From Loxodes magnus (taxonomy: Eukaryota > Ciliophora > Karyorelictea > Loxodida > Loxodidae), in assembly GCA_946699065.1 (NCBI GenBank), contig CAMPDV010000846.1:62001-126000 (forward strand): DNA of 64,000 bases, in the 5' to 3' direction. Below are positions 34,850 through 46,700 of the stretch, piece after piece. The number at the start of each line of letters is the position of its first letter. Position 1 is the stretch's first letter. Made by a program: the position numbers and the translations under genes. The notes under the pieces are model-generated. The model was not told where the DNA came from and searched no databases. It saw only the letters and a list, made by a program, of their open reading frames with translations.

Positions 34850-37010
34850 ATCGGATAGCTCCTCCCTTGGGCTTATCAGTTTGATCATTTTTTCCGACTG
34901 AGTTTTAATAAAAAGTATTTTTAGCTATACTTACATTCGCCTGCAGCACTAAGATAGCACCTCCATCTTAATAAGCACTTCAATAACTAAAGTTAGAGTT
35001 AAAGATTTTTATAAAGTTAAAGTTTTCATTATTAGCGTTAGTAATGAATAAGCATCTACCAGAAGCTTCTGTAATATTGTAGAATATAGAATTTTAAATT
35101 GTAATGTTTTTACTTTCTTCTAGATAAACAGCTCCTCCTTATTTATATCCTCCTCCATCTCTAAATGTAGTTCTAGTTATAAGCGACAGTGCTAGAGAAA
35201 TTAAATAAACATATTTTAAACTAAAATTTTGGAAGAAATTTTCTTCCAATATAACTTAGCAGTTATTACAGTAAATACTTCCATAAGTATCATTGCTCTC
35301 GTACTTATTTCCCCAGTAACTTAATTGATATCATTTCCAAAAATGACTTCTCCATATTTCCCCTCAGTGGTAAAATAGGTAATATATAGAGAATGTTTTA
35401 GAGGCTGGTAGTTAAGAATATGGTTAAAGAAATAAAGAATTGGAAATAGTTAGGTATCAGTTAGTAATAAAGGATGGTTAGTTAGGTATTTAATTATGAA
35501 AGGTTTACTGAAATGATAGGTAGTACTGGTGCAAAACAGTTATTTACTTTATTTTGAGAGGTTGATTATAAATTTTGGATTTGAGCATATAAATAGTAGC
35601 TAGGCTTGCTATATTACTAGTAAGAACTGAATTTTAAATCTTATTGCTTGAAAGGGAAGATATTATAGATATAGCTGATCCTTCAGGAGTTTCAAGATAT
35701 ATTCGAATCTTTAATCTACATCTATGATTCTGACTCAGCATATACGAAGCCTCCTTGCTTATCAGCTGAGTTATTAAACGCCGTGCACTTAGATAAAATT
35801 AGCTAGGCGTTTGAAGTTAAGTAAATAGCGCCTCCTAAAGAAGCATTATTTGCAAGAAACATTCTCAAAATTTGGCTAAGTGACTTTTGCGCTTACTAAG
35901 AGCCTGCATATAGGTATGGTTGGTTTTGATTAAAAAGGGAATTTTTTACTTAGAATAGAGGAGAATGAATGATATAGAGCAGCATATTGATAAGCATAGT
36001 TACTAGTAAAAGATGAGTTTTATATATTCATTCTAACATTAACTAGCTAAATTTATCCTTTTTTATAGGCAGTGTTCCCAACTAATCTTACATTTATAAA
36101 TTAAGCTTCTACGTCTTCAAAGCAAAGTAAAACATCTTGTGATGTATTTTCTATCATTTTAGTTCTTTCAAAAGATATCAAATTAAGAAATCCAAAGCTT
36201 TTAAAATATCCCAAACAAGTCTAATAGTAATAGTTTTCCTCAAAGATTCAGTCTCTATCATCATAATTCACATCTTGGAAACCAAAAATCAAACCAATAT
36301 TCTTGAAGAAAGTACAGTTTTCCGTTCTTATTATTATTGGATATCCTGCATCCCACTTTGTCTAGATTAAGTATGCAAAATTAAATTGATTGCCTGTATC
36401 TATGTTATAGCTGAATTCACACTACTTTAAGTATATTTCTCAAACTTAATTCAGAGAGTTTTATCCCATTAATAAAGCTGGAATTTTGGTTTATTAGAGT
36501 ATTGTACTTAAACTTTACTAATATGAACTATAAATAATTCCAATTTTACAAAGCAATCAAATATTTTGTAGAGGTTTAGTTAGAAAATTCAGAATTTCTA
36601 ATTTTGCTATCAATCCTTAATAACATTCTATCCAAAATTTAGAAACTACAAATTTATTTTCCGCTGCTTCCCTAAAATTTACTGTTTATTATTTACAAAT
36701 TTACTATATTATGCATCCTGGCTAGTTTCAAATCTGCAGCTGCCATTCAACCTATATTTTCCATTAAAAAAGTGTTCTCAATTTTAAAGGAGGCAGTTTA
36801 AGTTTTTCCATTTACATTAAGCATTCTAGTTTATCTAATTATTAGATAGCTAGTCTTTATTATTTAAACTGCTAGTTTAGGAAAATGTGCAATTAGTTAT
36901 CAGCACTTATTACCAGAACTTAATTTCCATTCAAGGCTATAAATTACAATTCTTGCGCCTTATCATTCCTTATGCAGTCCTATACTCAGTTTACTATCAT
37001 TCCTCCACCT
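34850..37010 (-). other. Right-handed beta-helix repeats (Pmp-like)
   Basis: Repeated G-G-A-x turns with aliphatic strands and Asn ladders: ASLGGAIYLTSNAQ (about 35,860), GGFVYAESES (35,755), GGAVYLEESKNITIQNS (35,140), GGAILVLQAN (34,960), GGAIRLVW (34,850), and a GGG turn near 37,000. This is the pattern of polymorphic outer-membrane-protein-like and pectate-lyase-like helices, extracellular here. Confidence 0.6.
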
Positions 37011-39499
37011 CTTTCATTATAGTTATCAGAAAATATATTAAAATGGATATGCAGAGTTAACTATAATTCAACAACTAATATAGCCAAAATCTGTTTCAAC
37101 TCAATTTTGAGTCAATCAGTTATTCATTCAGATTTAGTTATAGCAAAAGCTACAATTAGTCATCTTAATATCTTCTACCATTCTTATTTACTCAAATATT
37201 ACATCTTCAACTATTCCAAAATTGTCATCTTATAGACACAAGCCACAGAAAAACCTGCTTCTTTTACCTCTTAACTTCTATATCATTTCTTATTAAGCAT
37301 CTAAAGTTAAAACCCTTAAGACTTTAAAAAACCAATTATGTGTAGTTTAACATTACTTTGCTTATGGGACAATATTTTCGGAACCTTTCTTCTGAATACC
37401 TCTAATTATGGCTCAATATATTGCTGCTCAGTATCACTTATATTTAACTACTCAAATTATTGATGTAACTAAGTTATAGCTAAACTAACCATTTTAGCCT
37501 TCTATTGCTGCTCTTTATTAGGTGCCATTCAAATCGCTCTCATACCAAGTATTTTAGTTTTAAATATCTTAATAACAGTCATTCAAATCTCTTGTTAAAT
37601 AACTTACAGTTCTGAATCAAAAAGAGAGCTTCAATTTCACTGTATAAATAGTATAAGTATGATCAAATTAAGCTTTTAGTGAAGGTAACTTCGTTTATTT
37701 AGATTAGTTGAGTCTAGTTAGATTTTAAAAGTCCATGAAACGCAATTCCTGCATAGTTTTAATCTCAACTTTTTTAATCTAAATTATGGAAATCATTTAT
37801 TTCACTCCCTCTATTAAATTTGAGACTTACACAATCAAATTCTTCGTGCTCTAATACTCAATACATGCTAACTAAATACTTTCATGAATCAAGAAACTAA
37901 AAGTCTGTCTTTAAATTCTAAATTACAAGATTAGCATTCAATCTAATTACGGTGATGCTTAGAAAACTGATGAAACTAAACATTATTTAAAATCCATTTT
38001 TCTTGAATAACCTTTATCAGAGATTATGTATTTTTAGATTTTCAGTTCCAAAAAAATAAGGCTTTTCCGAAAAATCTGTTGCTAAGCTTCACGAATAACA
38101 ATATTCATCAAGTAAAGAAAAAGGATTCTCTCTCGAAAAGAAATCTCCTGCACATATATTACAGGATCACTTATCATTTTTATTTCAATATACATTTGGA
38201 AGATTCATATTTAATACAAATGTGTGCATTTCTAATATTACGTTCTCAAATTTGAAGTAGCTTTAAAAGAAAAAAAATTGAATATCTGTTTGCATTAAAA
38301 GAATTTTAGCTCTTTCCTTAGAATCGGAAGTACATTTAACTAAGTCTTAAACTTAGTCTTTTGGATACTGAAAGCATTAAAGAGTTTAAATAGTTAATTG
38401 CTTAAATTACTTGTATAAGCTTTTATAGTCGTTAGTTTACTTTAGAAGTAAAATTTAGTTAGTAAAACTGTCAGGAGCCATTGAACTTTTTCCCTACTAC
38501 CTACTATTATTCATCTAAATAATGATTTCCATTTGTCAAAAGAATCTTAACAAAATTCTTCTAAACTCTTTCTGTCAGATCTTCAGCTGATGAAAGATGA
38601 GGTCGATCAAAAGTTCCCTGGTTTAAACTTTGAGTTTTCATTTGGTTATTCGCTAGTCGCTTCATCGCAAAATTTATAGAAAGCCCCATTTTTTGTAAAA
38701 CCTATTAGAGGATAATTTATATTCGTAACATAAATAACCAAAGGATTCTCCAAAGAGGATTAATCAGGACCTTCCTCACATCTAGGATCATTTGGGTCAG
38801 CTAAATTTTTAATAAACCCAGCAGGGAATTCACCTAGACAAAAAGAGCCGATTCTATAAATTCTTAATTACAATATCAGCAATGCCAATATTTGGAATTT
38901 TATCTTACGCGCTTTGATTTTAGTAGCATACAGAGCAAAAAGGATGAAAATGAAAATATTGATTTTCTCTAAAGATCGAAGAGTAATGTTTAATCTTAGT
39001 CTTAAGTATCATTGAACATATAAATATAATCAGCTTCATCATAAAGGCACCCTGCAATCATATATTTTTCTTGATAGTTTTAATCTTTCTATTATCATGA
39101 AAATTAAGTTTAAGAGCTCTTATAGTTTTGATAATTCTATTAAATTTAATCATAGTTATACTAAGTTCCAATATTTCTTAAAAACTTTCCTTCTCGCTGT
39201 TGCTATTCCATTTAATTCATACATTTTAACGAGCGATCTTCTAAATACACGCTTTTATCATTATTTGAAATTCTTTGAAAAGCTTATTAAAATGTGAGGC
39301 TATACTAAATTTCAAGCTTATGTGGAAGTTTAATATATAGCATGCATTCAGGTTATGGTAAGGAAATTTATCGTCTCTTGATCTACTTAACTATCTCAGT
39401 AATATTTAATGCAACTGACTTAGTAAATACTATCGCCTAAATTATTTTATTGGTTTAATCTTTTCATCTTATTTACAGCAATCCTTAAAACCAAAATCG

Positions 39500-41420
39500 C
39501 GGAACTTGTTGTTGCATATTTCATTCCTAATTCGATTTCATATAATCAACTCATTATTCTCCATCACTTTCATAACAAATGCAATCTTTCTATCTCAAAC
39601 GCAGTCTTTAGAATAGCATTTTTCATCACGTTAACCATTCCCTAATTGATATTACTAGCAGATTTAAGAGCTTAGCATTTCACTTAGTATTAATTGATCA
39701 GAATCCAGGAATTAGTTTTTCATATATTCGATTTCTTGCTGTGCTGGATTAACGCATTTACAATGGCTATTGCAATAATTGCATTCTACTACTTTACACA
39801 GTCTTCACAATAATATTCATTTTGTAAATGCAAGACTGAAGATCATTTATCATCAGAGGTATATTTACTCAAGCACAAGTCGCTGAAAAAGATGTACTAA
39901 GAAACATTATAATTGAATAATTTCATTACTCTAAGAAGAGTATCAAAGTTACAATAACTATTTCAACAATCACTATCATAATAATAATCTCCTACTCTTT
40001 TAACTATAAAGCATAAGGTATCTAAACATTTTATGCAATCTCTTCCATCTTCTAAACATTACTTAACAAAAAATTAAAGATTGCAAAATCCATTATTAAT
40101 TAACTCTGGATAGCAAGGAAATCCTTCATAAGAATCTGATTTATTCGTTACTTAAAAGTAACATTAAGCATTATCATAGCCACAGTAAAAAGAATTGCAA
40201 TTTAATCGCTTAATTATCCATCCTGAAAAATTCATCCATTGCCAGACTTATACTGCAACATTCTTTGACTAAATCTGTTGTACAACAATTCAAACCATCA
40301 TAATTATAATCAGGACTTAGTAGTTCTTCATTACATATTCAATTTCCTATTTAACTGATATTATGATAACTAAAATCATTTCATCTACATTATTTTTAAT
40401 TACATATTAAAAAGCACTCGTTAAAACACAAACATTTGTCACTAGTACAATTATTATCCTGAATTATACAAAACTCATATAAATCATTTTGATTAAGGAT
40501 GTTTCTACACTAAACAACGATTGATTCATAATTGCATTCTAAAAAACCACATTTTCTATCATACTAATTATTACATAGCTTATCTAAAGTACCTTTCGCT
40601 TGAGAGCATGACAAATAATCATCTTAGCCTTGTTGATTATTATCAAAAAAGCATTCTTCGTAATAGCATCATTATTGAAAAGTTTCATCTCCAATTTGTT
40701 CGATTTTGTAGCCTTTCTCTAAATACTCTTTACAATATTTGCCATCTCAGTTACATTATTTATTATAGCAACTTAAGTCGCATATGCTATCTCCTTAAGA
40801 TTGAAGACATGTATTATTGGTATCTATGCAAGCTTAGCAGTCATTGCCATTGTTCTTTCATAGACTATTCTAATCTCTTTTAGTATTTTTGTAGCAAACT
40901 ATATCGCATATATTGCCACCTATCAAATTCTAGTTACAATTATATTGTGGATTTAAGTTGAGAAGATAGTAAGCAATCATTTTAATCGTGGCAATAATCT
41001 TAATTGCACCTTTAATCTAATACATTTACACAATTTTAACTCATTTTCTACGGATTATTTACACAGTTCTATTGATTATTTTCATCTTACTACTAAGGTT
41101 ATTCTCAGTTAGAATAAAGCCATTCCTTATCACTGCAATCTAATCAAGTTTGGTTAGAACTTGGAGTACTTTAGCACACAGGAACTAAACACTAAGGATC
41201 GAGGTCCTTATCATCTTCAATAATTGATCTATTCATAAGGGTTGTGAAGCAGGTCGCCACTGGGAATTTGTAATTTTTTAGTGTATTATAATCGTAAAAT
41301 GAAGATTCTTTTCTACAACAATCTCCTTAATCTCACTAACAACTTTCAGTCATACAATTTTCGTTGCCTACTTACCTTTTATATTATTAAAGTTTTAATC
41401 CAAGCAGCCTGGAGAACAGA
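39500..41420 (-). other. LNR (Lin-12/Notch repeat)-like Cys-rich region
   Basis: Several short Cys clusters match the end of an LNR, the clearest being NCMTESCQWDQGDCC (about 41,315-41,360), which fits C-x-W-D-x-G-D-C. Others are SYCNFD (about 39,960) and RCNQDYCHDQNDC (about 40,975-41,015). LNRs are calcium-binding extracellular modules. The conserved Trp is a TGA at 41,333-41,335. Frame changes between clusters prevent counting the repeats. Confidence 0.5.
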
Positions 41421-41699
41421 AAGATGAGTTTTATAATAAAGATTCAAAGTTATAATTCTTATTTGAAAGTTATGAAGTTAAGTAGTCCATTGCATCTAAA
41501 CCATATTAATGAACTAAGCATTCTTAATTGCATATTTTTTTACCTATTTTTTCAGCATTACATTATCCACCTAAAGCTTATAAGCAAGTTTCTAAGCAAT
41601 CTTAACGCTCTAAGAAGGAAATGCACATTGGATTTAAATACTCTTAGTTACATGAAACGTTATCTATAAGATAAGTTGTGCAATTACTAAGAGTAAAGC

Positions 41700-43005
41700 A
41701 ACAGTCTGAATAATGGAAATGATTTTAGAATAAAAGCATTGAAATTAGAACTTTGAGTATCCTATCATTGCTTAGGTGCAAGCATCATTATTCTATATAA
41801 GAAACTAATGCTAAGTTATTTGTTCTTTTGGATTAGTTACATTAAAATATAAGCATTTAACTGGATTATTCTTCTTTTGATCGTATAGATGGGATTGCAG
41901 ACTTTAGAGGGTTTACTGAAGCAAGGTATTACATGAGACAGATTAAAGATTCCCTTAAGAAAATAAGATATTTGTATTCTATAATGGTTTATACTTAAAT
42001 TGTAATTAGCGTTCTATATGTTACAGCTAAGAGTGAAGAAGTTTAATTTAAAAAGGTATTAATTTGTTGTTTTGGTTTAGAATTAAAAGTTGATTAGCCT
42101 TTAAAAGATGGTATGTAGAGAATATAAAATAGTGGTGATAAATGAATTAGATAGTTAAATAAACTAAAAGGAATGATTAATAATTTAAAATAAAGCTTAA
42201 TAATTTTAGATATTAAAGTATTATAGCAAATATACCTAAGCTAATTAAGTTTATTTTGCTGTCTACAAAAACAAAATAAGGATTAAATTTGTTTATGATT
42301 GCTATATAAGATAATTTGCCTAAATGATTAAAATAAAAGCTAAAGTAAATGACTCTTATTTGATAGATAAATATTCTAAAATATAATCTTAATAAATATA
42401 AGGAAACTAATATTTTAAAATATTTGAGTACTAAAATTCTCCTCGAATATAGCATCTAGGATTCTTTAGTATATCTTAAACTAGCTAGATTTGCAAATGA
42501 AGAATTTTTGATTCTATTACTTTATTAAAGTTCACTAATTTGAAATTTCCTAAATATTTGTATCTTAAGATGTATTTAAAATCTTGTATCTTGCTAAAGA
42601 TTCAATAGAAACTTCTTTTGTAAAGGATTTAGATAAAATAAAATGTTAAGCTTAGGATTTGATTCCTAATTATAATGAATTATTTTAAGAATATTTAATT
42701 TCTTTTCCATTTGATTAAGAATCACAAAATTACTAAAATGATTGAAGAATTACCTTTTATAAAGTTCTCTTTAATACTATGAACATAAAATAAACTTAAG
42801 CAAAATAAGAGAAAATTAATTTATCAGCGAAATGATAAAACCAAAACTAAGAAGTTTTATTTAAAAGGCAATTTAGATAAATAAAGATATTGCACTTATA
42901 AAAAATAAATGACTTATGAAATAAAGAGAAAGCTCCTTAATTTAATTTAGAGATGAGACTGATATTTTAGTTATAAAGTATTTCTTATTTTAATTTTCTT
43001 TATTA
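41700..43005. other. Divergent intergenic region
   Basis: It lies between the start of the minus-strand giant gene and the start of the plus-strand receptor gene, so it should hold both promoters. No specific element could be recognised. Confidence 0.4.
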
Positions 43006-43008
43006 TAA

Positions 43009-46000
43009 ATGAAAACTTTTTTCCTTATTATACCATTCTCTGCCGTTATTTCTTTTAAGCTATTTTTAATTACTTCACCTTTGACCAAACCCCATTTAGC
43101 TTAATATTTATAGCTTGGATTGGAAACTAGCATGTTTAATAAAACAGATTTCTAGACTTCAACTTTGTTTATAGGAAATTGAAAATATAAAATTAGGTTT
43201 TAAAAGAGAGAAATAAATCCTACAAAGTACAAATAATCCTGGATATTACTTTCAGTGTTTATTACACTCAAAGAATAAGCAACTTGGAATTATCTGTCCT
43301 TCATCTTGTGGCATATAGAACTAATTAGCAGTTTTAAAGAGAAAATATTTATTCAATAATGCCAACTTACCAACAAGAAGGTAAAGCACTTTAAGATTTA
43401 TTCAAATTACTTAAATTTACCAAAGTCTTTTATTTTAACTAGAAAGAAGAACCATTTTATAGAGCACCAGAGGCAGATGTTTATTGATAACTCTAAATAC
43501 TGAAAATAACTTCATCATATTGGACATCTAAAAGTCAATACGCTTGAATAGTTGGTTTAGAATCTTCCAATATAATGAATCCTGAAGTAATAGCCACTAT
43601 AGATGAAACAAATTTTAGTAGTGTCCTAGATGATGGATTAATTGGATTAACTCCAAAAGGATTTATTCCCAAAAATTACCTTGAATTATCATATTACTAT
43701 GTCAATCTATTCTTAGCCTTAATAGATTAAAATTCTCAGTTTTTAAGTAAGATTTATTAAAGTAATTTGCCTAAATATTTTAAGGCCATTCAGCTCTAAA
43801 ATTTTAATGACAAAAATCAAATTATTCCAGTGTTTTCTGTTTACAATATTCAAAATAGGAAACCAGTTTAAGTTCTTCAAATTTAGAATGAAAATCTGAA
43901 AAAATTAGTAGTGTTAGTTTACCCTGGACCAAGCTTAACAGCGCCTAATTATGATTTTAAGATAAAAATGTCTTATTCAACTAATGATAATGAACCTAAT
44001 AACTAAAGCTCTAAGAAAGTTATTACCAATCCTCCTCTTTTTATGCCCTTCATTATTGGATTCATTAACAAAGAAGAAATTTTAGCGAATAATTATTCTT
44101 TATAAGAGATCCCTTATTCTTATGGGGGCTTTAATTTGATTAAAATTTTAGCTTATAAGTATTAAACGAAAAAGACTTTGATTTAGGAGTTGTACATCAA
44201 GGTAGCTTAATAATAAGAAGCTACTATTTGACTTATAATCTTCTTTAAAATATAGGAATAAGAATTCCTTACTTAATTGCTAGTAAAGAAGACGAATTAA
44301 GTAATAGTTCCATATTCACTAACGTAATTGATAACTATATCTCTTAAAAGCGTTTTAGAGATATGTATATCAAATTTATCAATAAAAATTAATGAAACTA
44401 AGTTGGAATGTTTTTGAAGAATATGAGCCTTCTAACTTTTAAATATAAAATGAAATAAAAGTTAAAATAATTGAGGAAGGCAAGAATATCTTAAACTCTA
44501 ATGAATCTACTTTTATATTGTAGAAAGATTTATTTAATCAGACTCTTTACGATGATATTGCTTACTAAATTATTTAAAGACAGATCAAAATCATACTTTC
44601 ATCTCCTACTATGGCTTTAATTTACCAGACTGTTTCAATATTTTTTTACCTAAGATGGAAAGAAGGAGATACAAATTTTATTCTTTTATATACTGCTAAT
44701 AACATAGAAGCTGTGATATAAAATAACATATGGCAAGCTTAAAAGCTTTTGCATGGTTCAATAACAATTACTCCTATTTAATATATAGGAGAAGTTGGAT
44801 AAATGCTATATCAACTACAGAAAGATAGTATAAGTAATATTCCCTAAGCTCTTTGCTACTATGTAGAATAACCATTTATAGTTGCTCATGGTCTTAAAAG
44901 TTGTATTGAACAGGGATTAAATTACTATAATTCAGATATTTTAATTACTTAAATTAAAAATACTAAATTTACAGCATGTAGCGGAACCATAAAATTCGAT
45001 AAGAATAGTAATTTTAGGGATAATTTAAACTTTTATTTCATGAGCAATATTTATGATTCTAATAGAAATCTACACTTAGTACCTTATCTTTAGTACTGCT
45101 AAATTTTTGCTATTGTATGAAATAAACATAGCGAAGCTATTTGAAACGATAATACAACTAACACTCCTAAAGATACTTTTGAACTTTATCGCGATAACTG
45201 CGATTTTTCAGTACGAAGAGTTTAAAAATATAATGAAGGATTTAGAGCGATAGTTATATATTCAGTGTTAATTATGCTGCTTACCTTGCTGGTTTCAATT
45301 TATGGAATAAAAATTTGGAAATCGACAAATTTTGAAATTTTAGATTAAGAAATGTGAATGAGTAGTGAAGATGAATTCTTTCTCAAAATTCTAGTTGTTT
45401 AGTTTGGCTTCTATATTTTGATAGGATCTGATGTAAGAAACTTACTTTTTTAAATTCCAATAATTTAGAATTTTTCCTTAGATTTCATAGTTAAACAAAT
45501 AAGTAGTTTAGCATTTTGGGGAATCATTAATCTTTGTACTGGTTTTGCTTTTTTAACTACTTCTTAATCTTGGCTTTCTTGTTCTAATTTGAAATAAGAT
45601 ACAAAAATAGTTGGATACTAAGAAATTTAGGGTAACTAACATACATAGTTTCACCTGCTTTAATACAGTTCACTTTCATGCCAATTATCTTTATTTTAAC
45701 TGAAATACTAAAGTGTAGCTATGGAAGAGATGAAAATGTTGATTTCAAAATTTTGCAATCAGAAATATTTTTAGATTTAGACTGTTCTAAGCAATGTATT
45801 TCAAAACCACATATTATAACCATAGCATTTTAAAGTTTAACTTTGTTCTTCTACATTCCTTTAGTAATAATGTTTAGTCCACACTGGTAAGAGCTGCTAG
45901 TAGTCACAATTCATATAAAGTATCACCCTTGGTATGTAATTTTGAAATACTGTTCTTAAGTTTTTATAGTAATGATAGGGAAGCTATTAAGAGAGTTTGA

Positions 46001-46700
46001 CCCCTAAATCCATGCAGCTATTTACTCTATATCTTTTATAATTTTAGCTATTCTAGTACTAAAGCAGAAGCCAATAAGATACTTAAAATTAAATTTTTTC
46101 CAATTCTTGCTGTTATTACTGATCTCTTTAATAACTGGAGCAATTGGTTTTTCTATTAAAGCAGAAACATTAAAATACTTCTCTAGATTGTATGGCAAAT
46201 TTATTTTATAGTTTAGACTTTTTAACTAGGAAAGGTTATTTAATGAATGGTTTAATTTATTGTAATAAATCTTTGTAAATGAAATAGTTATTCTAAATCT
46301 TCTACTTTAAACTTATAACTTTATTATTTATTTCCCTTTTATTTCTATTCTTTATATTAAGCCACCTCACTCTTATTGAAAGCAAAATTATCTTAAGAAG
46401 TCTTATCAATGATAGCTGTTTTAGTGCTATTTGATTTATTTACTCTGCTTGTATTTTCGTAAGATTAAAATTCTTCTTAGTTTTCTTAAACTTCTAGCTT
46501 ACTTTCCCTAGATCTTATACTCATTAACTACTATTTTCTTTTAAGTTGCATAAGCAATTTTTAAGTTTCAATGCTTTGCTTATCTACTGTCTCTGCCTCA
46601 ATTGCATTTGATAGTAGCATATCTGTTGATATTTGCAGCCTTTAGTTTTAAGCTTGGATATGTTGCTTTAATATGCTAGGATCTATCCTTAGTTTATATT
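43009..46700 (+). pseudogene. PBP1/ANF-receptor-like ectodomain plus multi-pass membrane protein, copy 1
   Basis: The ATG at 43,009 starts a signal peptide (MKTFFLIIPFSAVISF). PBP1-like blocks follow: LGIICPSSCGIQNQLAVLK (about 43,290), NPEVIATIDET...LDDGLIGLTPKGFIP (43,570-43,670), NIGIRIPYLIASKEDELSNS (44,260), IKIILSSPTMALIY and WKEGDTNFILLY (44,590-44,690), SGTIKFDKNSNF (44,980) and LHLVPYLQYC (45,070). Helices begin at about 45,245 (IVIYSVLIMLLTLLVSIYG), then 45,390, 45,500 (AFWGIINLCTGFAFLTT) and several to about 46,650. Class C GPCR-like receptors and ciliate 'receptor family ligand-binding' proteins share this order. Frame changes near 43,330, 44,150 and 45,800 mean a decayed gene or indel errors. 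In-frame TGA at about 45,118, 45,151 and 45,355 are shared with copy 2. Confidence 0.6.

Larger units (their letters stand above)
31529..41660 (-). pseudogene. Giant surface protein: LNR repeats, beta-helix, Cys-rich stalk, multi-pass domain, tail
   Basis: The minus strand reads from high to low coordinates as one protein of perhaps 3,300 residues. LNR/Notch-type Cys repeats come first (about 41,400-39,500). A unique region follows (about 38,900-38,500, NLADPNDPRCEEGP). Then come right-handed beta-helix turns with G-G-A-[IV] and F-x-x-N motifs (about 37,000-34,850), a Cys-rich stalk with SGYWSNNVIKC and GENKCGPCPDS (34,250-33,850), a multi-pass domain (33,770-32,800) and a charged tail to 31,529. 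This layout is known from large ciliate membrane-protein families of unknown ligand. Frameshifts occur at least near 34,150, 33,800, 33,310 and 33,040, with more in the LNR part, so it is a pseudogene or the sequence has indel errors. The start is not established. Confidence 0.65.
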
